Made by a program: the position numbers and the translations under genes
The notes under the pieces: generated by a model
Seen by the model: only the letters and a program-made list of their open reading frames with translations
What the model was told of the DNA's origin: nothing
Database searches by the model: none
Origin: Vibrio sp. RE88
GTDB lineage: Bacteria; Pseudomonadota; Gammaproteobacteria; Enterobacterales; Vibrionaceae
Assembly (NCBI RefSeq): GCF_013113835.1
Contig: NZ_VTYQ01000005.1
Coordinates: forward strand, 124,001 to 188,000
Direction: 5' to 3'
DNA length: 64,000 nucleotides
Part shown: piece by piece, positions 17,515 through 26,151 of the stretch
Numbering within the stretch: the first letter of the stretch is position 1
How the letters are laid out: every line of letters begins with the position of its first letter

Positions 17515-18153
17515 TCAGGCTAATCCAGGGAATAAGTTACGTAAGCCATTGGCAATAAATTCAATGCCGAGTGCCCCCAAAATCAAGCCCATGATACGTG
17601 TGATGACGTTAATTCCTGTCTGACCAAGAAAACGCACAATCAGCGGCGCTGAACGGAATAGGAACCAAGAACAAAGGCAGAATAAGCTGACGGTAATAAT
17701 GATACCGACGGTATCCATCATGGTCGGGTAACGTGCACCATAAACGATGGTTGAACTGATTGCACCGGGTCCGGCCATCAGTGGCATTGCCAAAGGAACC
17801 ACGCCAATTTGTTCGCGGCTTACGTATTCCGACTTCTCTTGCTTGTTCTGCTTATCTTCACCTAACTTACCACTCATCATAGAAAAAGCGATGCTAAGTA
17901 GCAGTAAGCCACCGGCAACACGGAATGAATCCAGGGAAATACTGAACATGTCCAGCAGCATTTGCCCAGCTAACAAAGACACGATCAATATGACCGCAAC
18001 CGCTAGGTTAGCGGTAGTGGCTGTCTTATGCTTTTCTTCCGCTGTCATATGGCCAGTTAAGGAAACAAATACGGGCATGATTCCGACAGGGTTAACAGCG
18101 GCGACCAAGCCTAGAAAGAACTGTAAAAAAATTGCGATTTCGAACGTTTGCAT
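17515..18153 (-). CDS. ychE: MarC/YchE family membrane protein
   Basis: A 212-residue protein with six predicted membrane helices. The NPVGIMPVF motif near residues 22-30 and PLAMPLMAGPGAISSTIV near 122-139 are MarC-family signatures. Family function is not established; it was once linked to multiple antibiotic resistance without support. Its position next to divergent adhE is the same as ychE-adhE in E. coli, which is the basis for the symbol. Confidence 0.88.
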   Translation of the reverse strand: MQTFEIAIFLQFFLGLVAAVNPVGIMPVFVSLTGHMTAEEKHKTATTANLAVAVILIVSLLAGQMLLDMFSISLDSFRVAGGLLLLSIAFSMMSGKLGEDKQNKQEKSEYVSREQIGVVPLAMPLMAGPGAISSTIVYGARYPTMMDTVGIIITVSLFCLCSWFLFRSAPLIVRFLGQTGINVITRIMGLILGALGIEFIANGLRNLFPGLA

Positions 18154-18790
18154 TGCGTTTGCCTACACAAAGTAAAGACCAGAACAGGATCACCAAAGTG
18201 ATAGGCGGAATATAGTCGAAAATTTGCTGACTCACGAATGAAAAAATCTAAAGCTAATCTGAATTCATTACTGAGAAAATCTAATTCCTGACACAAATGT
18301 AAACACCAATAACAGACTTTGTTATGCGCAATATGTGTGCTGTTTCGTTTGATTGACACAAACGTTAACATTTGCACATTTTTGATAAAAAAAGTGGGAG
18401 ATTATAGTGCCTCATCGGTCATTGGATATAAGCTTAGTGGCACATTAATAGTGGGGTATATGTAAGTTTGTAGCTAAATGATGAAACTTTTTTACAGTTT
18501 TCGAGAAACTCATAGTGCGAATTGCTGATTGAGAGAAAATTTACCTATCGAGAGGGTTTAAATTTAATTATTAAATTACAGTGAGTTAGGGTGTTTTTGA
18601 GTTGCGGCGTACTACTAAGTGGGTAAATAGTATTTCAGAACTGATCTGGGTCAATTTTTTTCACAACCTGAAATAATATAATCAGCACTGAAAGCAATTT
18701 ACTAAGAAACACTGTTGAATCAACTAACAACCAGCACACAGTTTACTTACTAAAAAGTTTTTAATATTTGTTAATTTTAGGAGATTCCCT
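18154..18790. other. long adhE upstream region
   Basis: 637 bp between divergent ychE and adhE, AT-rich, with no convincing gene. It contains the FNR-like box (18641-18654) and a TATAAT (18677-18682) described separately; the length suggests several regulators act here, as known for adhE in enterobacteria. Confidence 0.6.
18641..18682 (+). promoter_or_regulatory. FNR-like box plus -10 element of adhE promoter (candidate)
   Basis: CTGAT-CTGG-GTCAA at 18641-18654 matches the FNR consensus TTGAT-N4-ATCAA with two mismatches and keeps the TGA/TCA core. TATAAT at 18677-18682 would give a start near 18689, placing the box centre at about -41.5, the classic class II activator position. Confidence 0.5.
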
Positions 18791-21493
18791 ATGCCTGTAA
18801 CTAATATGGCTGAACTAGATGCAATGATTGCACGCGTTAAAAAAGCGCAAGAAGAGTTCGCGACATACTCTCAGGAGCAAGTCGACAAGATCTTCCGCGC
18901 CGCGTCTCTTGCAGCTAACCAAGCACGTATCCCGCTAGCTCAACAAGCGGTTGAAGAGTCTGGTATGGGTATTGTTGAAGATAAGGTAATCAAGAACCAT
19001 TTTGCCTCTGAGTTTATCTACAATAAATACAAAGACGAACAGACTTGTGGCATCCTTGAAGAGGATGACAACCTAGGTACTATGACTATCGCTGAACCTG
19101 TCGGTATCATCTGCGGTATCGTACCAACGACTAACCCAACTTCTACTGCAATCTTCAAATCTCTCATCTCTCTGAAGACCCGTAACGGTATCATCTTCTC
19201 GCCACACCCACGTGCGAAAAACTCTACTAACGACGCAGCAAAACTGGTTCTAGATGCAGCAGTTGCAGCGGGTGCTCCAAAAGACATCATCGGCTGGATT
19301 GATCAGCCATCTGTAGAGCTTTCTAACGCGCTAATGAAGCACGATGATATCGCTCTTATCCTTGCAACGGGTGGTCCTGGCATGGTGAAAGCCGCTTACT
19401 CTTCTGGTAAGCCAGCAATCGGTGTAGGTGCAGGTAACGTTCCTGTCGTTATCGATGAAACCGCTGACATCAAACGTGCAGTCGCTTCTATCCTAATGTC
19501 TAAGACTTTCGATAACGGCGTTGTATGTGCTTCTGAGCAGGCGGCAATCGTAGTTGATTCTGTTTACGACGAAGTCAAAGAGCGTTTTGCTTCTCACAAA
19601 GCTTACGTTTTGACTAAAGCTGAAGCTGAGAAAGTTCGCAAAGTTCTGCTTATCGATGGCGCACTAAACGCGAAAATCGTTGGTCAACCAGCGCCAGCCA
19701 TTGCTGAAATGGCTGGTGTGACAGTGCCGGCAGACACTAAAGTTCTAGTAGGTGAAGGCCTAGGCAAAGTGTCTTATGATGACGCATTTGCTCACGAGAA
19801 ACTGTCTCCAACTCTAGGTCTATTCCGCGCAGATGACTTCGAAGATGCCGTGGCACAGGCTGTGACTATGGTTGAGATTGGCGGTATCGGACACACATCT
19901 GGTCTGTACACTAATCAAGATGTTAACGCAGACCGCATCCGTTACTTCGGCGACAAGATGAAGACCGCGCGTATCTTAATCAACATCCCGACGACTCACG
20001 GTGGTATCGGTGACCTGTACAACTTCAACGTTGCACCTTCTCTAACTCTAGGTTGTGGTTCATGGGGTGGTAACTCTATCTCTGAGAACGTAGGTCCTAA
20101 GCACCTGATCAACAAGAAAACTGTAGCGAAGCGAGCTGAAAACATGTTGTGGCACAAACTACCTAAGTCTATCTACTTCCGTCGTGGTAGCCTTCCAATC
20201 GCACTGAGCGATCTAGAAGGTAAGAAACGCGCGTTCCTAGTTACTGACCGTTTCCTATTCAACAACGGTTACGCTGATGACGTAGTTAGCCTGCTTAAAG
20301 CTCAAGGCATGGAAGTGCAAACGTTCTTCGACGTAGAAGCCGATCCAACGCTATCTGTGGTAGAGAAAGGTGCTGAAGCGATGAAGAGCTTCCAACCAGA
20401 CACTATCATCGCGCTAGGTGGTGGTTCTCCGATGGATGCAGCGAAAATCATGTGGGTAATGTATGAGCACCCAGATACGCACTTCGAAGAGCTAGCAATG
20501 CGCTTTATGGACATCCGTAAACGTATCTACAAGTTCCCTAAAATGGGCCAAAAAGCTGAGCTTGTTTGTATTACGACAACTTCAGGTACGGGTTCAGAGG
20601 TTACACCATTCGCGGTGGTTACTGACGACAAGACTGGTGCTAAGTACCCACTAGCTGACTACGAAATCACGCCAAACATGGCTATCGTAGATGCTAACCT
20701 AGTCATGAACATGCCTAAGTCTCTAACAGCATTCGGTGGTTACGATGCCGTGACTCACGCTCTAGAAGCTTACGTATCGGTTCTAGCAAACGAATACTCT
20801 GACGGTCAGGCTCTACAAGCACTTAAGATGCTTAAAGAGTACCTGCCATCAAGCTACGCAAATGGTGCATCTGACCCAATTGCTCGTGAGAAAGTGCATA
20901 ACGCAGCAACTATCGCTGGTATCGCGTTTGCTAACGCATTCCTAGGTGTTTGTCACTCTATGGCGCACAAGATTGGTGCTGAGTTCCACCTACCACACGG
21001 TCTGGCGAACGCACTACTCATCTCTAACGTGGTACGTTACAACGCGAACGACAACCCAACTAAGCAAACTGCGTTCTCTCAATACGACCGTCCACAAGCA
21101 CGTCGTCGTTATGCTGAAGTGGCTGACCATCTAGGCCTAAGCCAAGCTGGTGACCGTACTGCTCAGAAGATCGAACGTCTACTAGCATGGCTAGACGAAC
21201 TGAAAGGCGACCTAGACATTCCTAAGTCAATCAAAGAAGCGGGTGTTTCTGAAGCTGACTTCGTAGCGAAGCTTGATGAACTAGCGGTAGAAGCGTTCGA
21301 TGACCAGTGTACAGGTGCTAACCCTCGTTACCCTCTAATCACTGAGCTGAAAGAAGTTCTACTAGCGTCTTACTACGGTAAAGCGTTCGTTGAAGGTGAG
21401 ACTTTCGAAGGCACAACTGTTATCAAGAAGAAAGCAGACCAAATAGCCGCAAAAGCAGCACCAAAATCAAAAAAAGCAAAAGCTAACGCATAA
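18791..21493 (+). CDS. adhE: bifunctional acetaldehyde-CoA/alcohol dehydrogenase
   Basis: A 900-residue fermentative enzyme reducing acetyl-CoA through acetaldehyde to ethanol with two NADH. The N-terminal half (about 1-440) is an aldehyde dehydrogenase domain with nucleophile Cys 246 in NGVVCASEQ. The C-terminal half (about 450-870) is an iron-dependent alcohol dehydrogenase with the NAD-binding IIALGGGSPMDAAK and metal-binding region with GVCHSMAHKIGAEFHLPHG. The tail (870-900) is Lys/Ala-rich. Length agrees with E. coli AdhE (891). AGGAG lies 8 bp before the ATG. The members assemble into spirosomes. Codon use is highly biased, as expected for a strongly expressed gene. Confidence 0.97.
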   Translation: MPVTNMAELDAMIARVKKAQEEFATYSQEQVDKIFRAASLAANQARIPLAQQAVEESGMGIVEDKVIKNHFASEFIYNKYKDEQTCGILEEDDNLGTMTIAEPVGIICGIVPTTNPTSTAIFKSLISLKTRNGIIFSPHPRAKNSTNDAAKLVLDAAVAAGAPKDIIGWIDQPSVELSNALMKHDDIALILATGGPGMVKAAYSSGKPAIGVGAGNVPVVIDETADIKRAVASILMSKTFDNGVVCASEQAAIVVDSVYDEVKERFASHKAYVLTKAEAEKVRKVLLIDGALNAKIVGQPAPAIAEMAGVTVPADTKVLVGEGLGKVSYDDAFAHEKLSPTLGLFRADDFEDAVAQAVTMVEIGGIGHTSGLYTNQDVNADRIRYFGDKMKTARILINIPTTHGGIGDLYNFNVAPSLTLGCGSWGGNSISENVGPKHLINKKTVAKRAENMLWHKLPKSIYFRRGSLPIALSDLEGKKRAFLVTDRFLFNNGYADDVVSLLKAQGMEVQTFFDVEADPTLSVVEKGAEAMKSFQPDTIIALGGGSPMDAAKIMWVMYEHPDTHFEELAMRFMDIRKRIYKFPKMGQKAELVCITTTSGTGSEVTPFAVVTDDKTGAKYPLADYEITPNMAIVDANLVMNMPKSLTAFGGYDAVTHALEAYVSVLANEYSDGQALQALKMLKEYLPSSYANGASDPIAREKVHNAATIAGIAFANAFLGVCHSMAHKIGAEFHLPHGLANALLISNVVRYNANDNPTKQTAFSQYDRPQARRRYAEVADHLGLSQAGDRTAQKIERLLAWLDELKGDLDIPKSIKEAGVSEADFVAKLDELAVEAFDDQCTGANPRYPLITELKEVLLASYYGKAFVEGETFEGTTVIKKKADQIAAKAAPKSKKAKANA

Positions 21494-21557
21494 GTAGGCG
21501 CGTTAGTGTTGAGATAGGTTTTCGCTAGCACGAAACCTAACTATCGGGAAAAGGTTT

Positions 21558-21586
21558 AGCCCCAATCGAGAGATTGGGGCTTTTTT
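21558..21586 (+). terminator. terminator after adhE
   Basis: GCCCCAATC/GATTGGGGC stem with GAGA loop followed by six T residues. Confidence 0.9.
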
Positions 21587-21647
21587 CGTTATGAGAGTGG
21601 CGAGGGTGTATCGCTAAAAGTGACGCGCGGCATAGCTTGCAGCCATT

Positions 21648-21677
21648 AAAAAAGCCAATGCTCTCGCATTGGCTTTT
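21648..21677 (-). terminator. terminator of the minCDE operon
   Basis: AAAAGCCAATGC/GCATTGGCTTTT stem with a TCTC loop lies 20 bp beyond the minE stop; the A-run at 21648-21653 gives the T-tail on the minus strand. Confidence 0.88.
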
Positions 21678-21696
21678 GAATTCTATTCCACTGTTT

Positions 21697-21960
21697 TTAC
21701 TTCTCGTCTTCCGGAAGTTTGACATTCAGCTCCAGTACCGAAATATCGTCGTCTTTGTGTTCAAAAGAGAGATCAACCATAGAAGGATCCACAGCGACGT
21801 ATTTACCAATTACTTTGAGAATGTCTTCTTTGAGCTGTGGTAGGTACGAAGGTGACGGGTCACCCTGACTACGACGTTCCGCAACGATGATTTGCAGACG
21901 CTCTTTGGCTAAATTGGCAGACGTTTTCTTCTGCGGGCGGAAAAATTCAAGTAATGACAT
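21697..21960 (-). CDS. minE: cell division topological specificity factor MinE
   Basis: An 87-residue protein, the usual length. N-terminal [26 protein letters not shown] contains the membrane-targeting and MinD-activating segment; the rest is the dimerisation domain. It stimulates MinD ATPase and drives pole-to-pole oscillation that keeps MinC away from midcell. Its ATG directly abuts the minD stop codon, so translation is coupled in the minCDE operon. Confidence 0.97.
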   Translation of the reverse strand: MSLLEFFRPQKKTSANLAKERLQIIVAERRSQGDPSPSYLPQLKEDILKVIGKYVAVDPSMVDLSFEHKDDDISVLELNVKLPEDEK

Positions 21961-22773
21961 TTAGCCTCCGAATAGTCGTTTGAAGATCCCTTTCTTCTGC
22001 TCGGTTAGGAAGCGGAAATCCACTTGTGATCCTAATAAGCGCTCGACAGTGTCGTCGTAAGCCATACCCGCGTCTGTCTCGTTATCGAAGATCACAGGAA
22101 CACCTTTGTTCGAAGCATTCAGAACCGCCTGACTTTCAGGGATAACGCCAAGCAATGAGATATGCAGAATCTCTTCGACATCTTCGACGCTCAGCATTTC
22201 ACCTTGTGTCACGCGTGCTGGATTGTAACGTGTTAGTAGCAGGTGCTGTCTAACAGGTTCTAGACCTTCTTCAGCACGGCGAGACTTCGAATCCAAAATG
22301 CCTAAGATACGGTCTGAGTCACGAACCGAAGAAACTTCAGGGTTCGTTGTCACAATAGCTTCATCTGCAAAGTATAGCGCCATCAGTGCACCTTGCTCGA
22401 TGCCTGCCGGAGAATCACAGATGATGAAATCAAAGCCCATTTCATCCAGTTCATCAAATACGCGGCGAACCCCATCGCGAGTCAGTGCATCTTTATCACG
22501 CGTCTGAGAGGCTGGCAGAATGAAGAGGTTGTCTGTGCGCTTGTCTTTGATCATTGCCTGATTGAGCGTTGCTTCGCCATTAATCACGTTAACGAAGTCA
22601 TAAACCACGCGGCGTTCACAACCCATGATCAAATCGAGGTTACGTAGCCCGATATCAAAATCGATCACTGCGGTTTTCTTTCCTTTAAGTGCCAGGCCTG
22701 AAGCAATAGCGGCACTTGACGTGGTTTTACCTACACCACCTTTACCTGACGTGACAACAATAATGCGTGCCAT
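21961..22773 (-). CDS. minD: septum site-determining ATPase MinD
   Basis: A 270-residue ParA-type ATPase with the deviant Walker A motif SGKGGVGKTT near residues 9-18 and a C-terminal amphipathic membrane-targeting helix (KKGIFKRLFGG). ATP-bound dimers sit on the membrane and recruit MinC or MinE. Second gene of minCDE, 19 bp after minC and abutting minE. Confidence 0.98.
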   Translation of the reverse strand: MARIIVVTSGKGGVGKTTSSAAIASGLALKGKKTAVIDFDIGLRNLDLIMGCERRVVYDFVNVINGEATLNQAMIKDKRTDNLFILPASQTRDKDALTRDGVRRVFDELDEMGFDFIICDSPAGIEQGALMALYFADEAIVTTNPEVSSVRDSDRILGILDSKSRRAEEGLEPVRQHLLLTRYNPARVTQGEMLSVEDVEEILHISLLGVIPESQAVLNASNKGVPVIFDNETDAGMAYDDTVERLLGSQVDFRFLTEQKKGIFKRLFGG

Positions 22774-22792
22774 TATGTGTTCCTTATTATCT

Positions 22793-23455
22793 TTAAACGG
22801 TTAACAACTCGAACTTGAGCGAGTCATTGTCCAAACTGAACATAACTTTCTTCTGCCAGTATTCATCAGCAAACTGTTCTGTGAGCCAATAGTGACCGGC
22901 AATTGACATTAATTCGGCATTAAGCTTATTGCAGATGATCACTGCACCTGTGTTGCCACTGGCACCAGCAATCGCACGACCACGAAGTGTTCCGTGAATG
23001 TGAATAGAACCATCTGCAATAACCTCGGCACCCTCACTGACGTGGCTTAACACCACCAAATCACAGTCCTTGGCGTAGATCTGCTGACCAGATCGTACCG
23101 GAGTGCGAATAATCTTGGTTGGTGCCATTTTTGCTGGAGCCTGAGAAGGGGATTTACTGGCAGACATAACCGCAAAACCAGCCTCTGAAGCCAGATTCTG
23201 AGTGCGTTTATCACGACAGCCAGTCACACCAACGGGAATCATCCCAGCGTGTGAAATCCCTTGCTTTAGTCTCGTAAAGTCAATATCACCATCAACTTTT
23301 GAAATATTGATGACAACAGGGGCTTGAGCGAAGAAAGCCGGCGCTTGTTCGACTTTTTCACTGAGAAATTGGAGTGTGTTTTCAACATCGTTATTTGAAA
23401 GGTGTAAAACGGACAAAGTAAAACTACTACCTTTCAGGTCCGGTGAATTCGACAT
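22793..23455 (-). CDS. minC: septum site-determining inhibitor MinC
   Basis: A 220-residue FtsZ polymerisation inhibitor. The N-terminal domain (about 1-100) contacts FtsZ; the C-terminal beta-helix domain (about 115-215) shows the expected [20 protein letters not shown] and [14 protein letters not shown] repeats that mediate dimerisation and MinD binding. First gene of the minCDE operon, divergent from ycgL, as in enterobacteria. Confidence 0.97.
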   Translation of the reverse strand: MSNSPDLKGSSFTLSVLHLSNNDVENTLQFLSEKVEQAPAFFAQAPVVINISKVDGDIDFTRLKQGISHAGMIPVGVTGCRDKRTQNLASEAGFAVMSASKSPSQAPAKMAPTKIIRTPVRSGQQIYAKDCDLVVLSHVSEGAEVIADGSIHIHGTLRGRAIAGASGNTGAVIICNKLNAELMSIAGHYWLTEQFADEYWQKKVMFSLDNDSLKFELLTV

Positions 23456-23617
23456 CTTTTTTTGGGAACCTCGTAAGGACGTTGCCTGAGACTAGGGTTG
23501 TCATGTTATATTCCCACAATAAGCACAGCAAGTTATCTTGCGCTCAATTGAGTGTTTTGCTCTCAAAAATAGCGAAACATTGACGTTCTCTGAATCTAAA
23601 CAGACAAAAGGCTTCCC

Positions 23618-23899
23618 ATGCTTTGTGCAATTTACAAAAGTTCTAAAAAAGAAGGCGCGTACCTATATATCCCGAAAAAGGATGATTTTTCACAAGTTCC
23701 TGACACATTGATGCAAATGTTTGGCAAACCTACCATGGTCATGATGGTGAATTTGGACGGTCGCGAACTGGCTCAAGTCGACATTGAAAAAGTGAAGCAA
23801 TCGATGAAAGATGAAGGCTTTTTCCTTCAGTTACCGCCACCGCCAAAGAACCTGTTGGACGAATACAAAGAACAAAAGGCGCGCCAGCAATCAGAATAA
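23618..23899 (+). CDS. ycgL: YcgL family protein
   Basis: A 93-residue protein whose start ([18 protein letters not shown]) and [12 protein letters not shown] match the YcgL family, a small alpha/beta domain without assigned function, conserved next to minC. The transglycosylase gene begins 61 bp downstream on the same strand, so the two may form one transcript. Confidence 0.93.
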   Translation: MLCAIYKSSKKEGAYLYIPKKDDFSQVPDTLMQMFGKPTMVMMVNLDGRELAQVDIEKVKQSMKDEGFFLQLPPPPKNLLDEYKEQKARQQSE

Positions 23900-23960
23900 T
23901 TTCTCTCATCTATAATAGGGAAGTTGTTGGCGAATCATAATGTTGCTCAAGGAGGGCAAT

Positions 23961-24932
23961 GTGAAAAAATTATTGTCAGTCATACTAGGTGCGACGATTG
24001 CGAGCTCAGCTTGGGCTAATGAGCTGAGCTTTGAGCAATACGTTGAAGGATTAAAACAAGAGGCGCGACAAAAAGGCATCTCTGAGCAAACAATTTCTGC
24101 GGCTTTTGAGGATGTGACGTATAAACCACGAGCCGTGAAAGCCGATCGTAACCAACCAGAAAAAAAACTCACGCTGGATGAATACATTCCTCGTGCAGTG
24201 CCTGACTGGAAAGTAAAACAGGCCAAAGAGCTGTACGTGAAGCATAAAGAAGAGCTGCAGCGTATTGGTGAGGAGTACGGTGTTCAACCTCGCTTTATTG
24301 TCGCGCTTTGGGGCGTTGAGAGTAATTTTGGCAAATTCACCGGCAATTACAGCGTGATTGATGCGCTGTCGACCATGGCTTATGACGGTCGCCGTGAAGC
24401 GTTTTTCCGTAATGAAGCCATGGCAGCATTAACGATTCTTGATGAAGGGCATATCAAGCCTGAGGACATGAAGGGGTCATGGGCAGGGGCGATGGGCCAG
24501 TGCCAGTTTATGCCAAGCTCTTTTCTTTCTTATGCCGCGGATGGCAGCGGTGACGGCAAGAAAGACATCTGGGATAACGAAGCCGATGTATTTGCCTCCG
24601 CAGCCAATTACTTGAGCCAGTCTGGCTGGACTGATTCCTATACTTGGGGGCGTCAGGTTAAGCTGCCACAAGGTTTTGATACCAGCATTCAGGGTCGCAG
24701 TGAAGAGAGAGGGAAATACCTTCAGGAATGGAGCAAAATGGGGGTCACTCGCTATGACGGACGTCCACTGCCTCAATTGGATGAAGATATTAAAGCTTGG
24801 TTGATTGCTCCTGATGACGCCAATGGCCGCGTATATCTGGTATACAATAACTACAATGTGTTGATGAAGTGGAATCGCTCTTATTACTTCGCTTTAGCCG
24901 TTAGCCACCTGGCCGATAGAATCGCACTTTAA
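23961..24932 (+). CDS. lytic murein transglycosylase, MltB type
   Basis: A 323-residue exported enzyme that cleaves peptidoglycan between MurNAc and GlcNAc, forming anhydroMurNAc. The signal peptide (KKLLSVILGATIASSAWA) lacks a lipobox cysteine, so this form is soluble in the periplasm rather than a lipoprotein. The SLT_2-type domain shows the catalytic glutamate in ALWGVESNFGKFTG, and MAYDGRR and GAMGQCQFMPSSFLSYA further on. The GTG at 23961 is chosen: AAGGAGG at 23949-23955 lies 5 bp upstream, whereas an ATG 21 bases earlier has no ribosome site and would spoil the signal peptide. Related to the soluble MltB-like protein encoded beside ycgL in other gammaproteobacteria. Confidence 0.9.
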   Translation: MKKLLSVILGATIASSAWANELSFEQYVEGLKQEARQKGISEQTISAAFEDVTYKPRAVKADRNQPEKKLTLDEYIPRAVPDWKVKQAKELYVKHKEELQRIGEEYGVQPRFIVALWGVESNFGKFTGNYSVIDALSTMAYDGRREAFFRNEAMAALTILDEGHIKPEDMKGSWAGAMGQCQFMPSSFLSYAADGSGDGKKDIWDNEADVFASAANYLSQSGWTDSYTWGRQVKLPQGFDTSIQGRSEERGKYLQEWSKMGVTRYDGRPLPQLDEDIKAWLIAPDDANGRVYLVYNNYNVLMKWNRSYYFALAVSHLADRIAL

Positions 24933-24943
24933 TCGTTTTGATT

Positions 24944-24970
24944 AGGAGCTCTTCGGAGCTCCTTTTATTT
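24944..24970 (+). terminator. terminator with UUCG tetraloop
   Basis: AGGAGCTC/GAGCTCCT closed by a TTCG loop and followed by TTTTATTTT. It ends only 12 bp before the GTG of the LysR gene, so that gene's promoter or its read-through transcript must cross it. Confidence 0.9.
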
Positions 24971-24982
24971 TGTGGAGTCCTT

Positions 24983-25930
24983 GTGCTGTCTGATCGCGCG
25001 TCTCAAATGGTGGTGTTCGCCGCCTTACTTACTCATAAAAACTTTACTCAGGCTGCCAAGAGTCTAGGGGTCTCTGTATCGCATGTCAGTAAGCAACTGG
25101 CGCTGTTGGAAGAGTCGTTAGGGGTTAAGTTAGTCCAACGCACCACACGGACTTTTACGCCGACTGAGGCAGGGGAGCAGTTTTTCTATCATTGCCAAAA
25201 AGTAGTGCGAAGTGTCGAAGAAGCGCATCTGGAAGTTGAAAGCCAAAAAGATGAAGTGGCGGGTTTGATTCGAATCGGCTTATCGCAGTCGTTTGGCACC
25301 TTGCATATTCTCCCTGCGATTGATGAGCTGCGAATGCAGTACCCTAATCTGCAAGTAGAGATGCATTTGTTTGACTACAAGGTCGACATGTTACAAGAGG
25401 GGCTTGATCTCTGGATCACCAACAACGAGACGCTGCCTGAAGGATACGTTGCACAGCGGTTAGCGGACAGTCAGTTTGTGGTAGTCGCTTCGCCAGAATA
25501 TCTGATGAAACACGATACCCCTCATCACCCGAACGATTTGGCTGAGCATAATTGCCTGATTTATCGAAGTTGGGAGCGAGACTACACCAGCTGGGCATTC
25601 TCCAATCGTGACGATCAGCTAAATGTGAAGGTGTCGGGAAATTATTCGGTCGATCTGGCTGAAGCTGTGCGGGATGCCGCTGTCGCTGGGTGGGGAGTCG
25701 CCTACCTCGCTACTTATCTGATTCGTGACGAGTTCAAACAAGGTCAGTTGATTCAGCTTTTACCTGAGTGGTTACCCAGTCAGAACATGCCATTTTATGC
25801 GGTTTACCCTAGCCGTCGTTATCTGTCGACAAAGACAACGGCAGTGATTGAGTTCATTAAGAATAAAATTGGTTCACCTTGCTACTGGGATAAACGATTG
25901 TCTCCCTATATCCATCGACCTAAAGCCTAA
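24983..25930 (+). CDS. LysR family transcriptional regulator
   Basis: A 315-residue regulator with an N-terminal winged helix-turn-helix (about 5-63: FAALLTHKNFTQAAKSLGVS then KQLALLEESLGVKLVQRTTR) and a C-terminal periplasmic-binding-protein-like effector domain (about 90-290). The GTG at 24983 is supported by GGAG 5 bp upstream; a version starting upstream at 24938 would run through the terminator hairpin. LysR genes are often divergent from their target but here both neighbours are on the same strand, so the regulon is not apparent. Effector unknown. Confidence 0.88.
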   Translation: MLSDRASQMVVFAALLTHKNFTQAAKSLGVSVSHVSKQLALLEESLGVKLVQRTTRTFTPTEAGEQFFYHCQKVVRSVEEAHLEVESQKDEVAGLIRIGLSQSFGTLHILPAIDELRMQYPNLQVEMHLFDYKVDMLQEGLDLWITNNETLPEGYVAQRLADSQFVVVASPEYLMKHDTPHHPNDLAEHNCLIYRSWERDYTSWAFSNRDDQLNVKVSGNYSVDLAEAVRDAAVAGWGVAYLATYLIRDEFKQGQLIQLLPEWLPSQNMPFYAVYPSRRYLSTKTTAVIEFIKNKIGSPCYWDKRLSPYIHRPKA

Positions 25931-25992
25931 TTTTCTCCCTGAGATTGTTTCTGTTTTTGGAAACATCTTTGCTATATGGAAAAAATAACGAA

Positions 25993-26008
25993 AAGCAAAC
26001 GTTTATCT
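25993..26008. promoter_or_regulatory. PurR/LacI-type operator upstream of nupC (candidate)
   Basis: AAGCAAACGTTTATCT matches 12 of the 14 fixed positions of the E. coli PurR box (ACGCAAACGTTTNCNT), with the central GCAAACGTTT intact. It lies about 145 bp before the nupC ATG. A purR gene is present at 61525-62532. CytR, another LacI-family protein, is an alternative binder. Confidence 0.5.
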
Positions 26009-26151
26009 TGATTGAAAACAGCAGCTTAACGCGTTGATTAAAGTTTGAGTTGTGGAAAGTAAACCGGATTTTAACAACTTGGATTTGCATCTCATTTGTA
26101 ACGGAATATTATCCGACGCCATTCTTAATCCCCTTTTAGTCGGATACCTCC

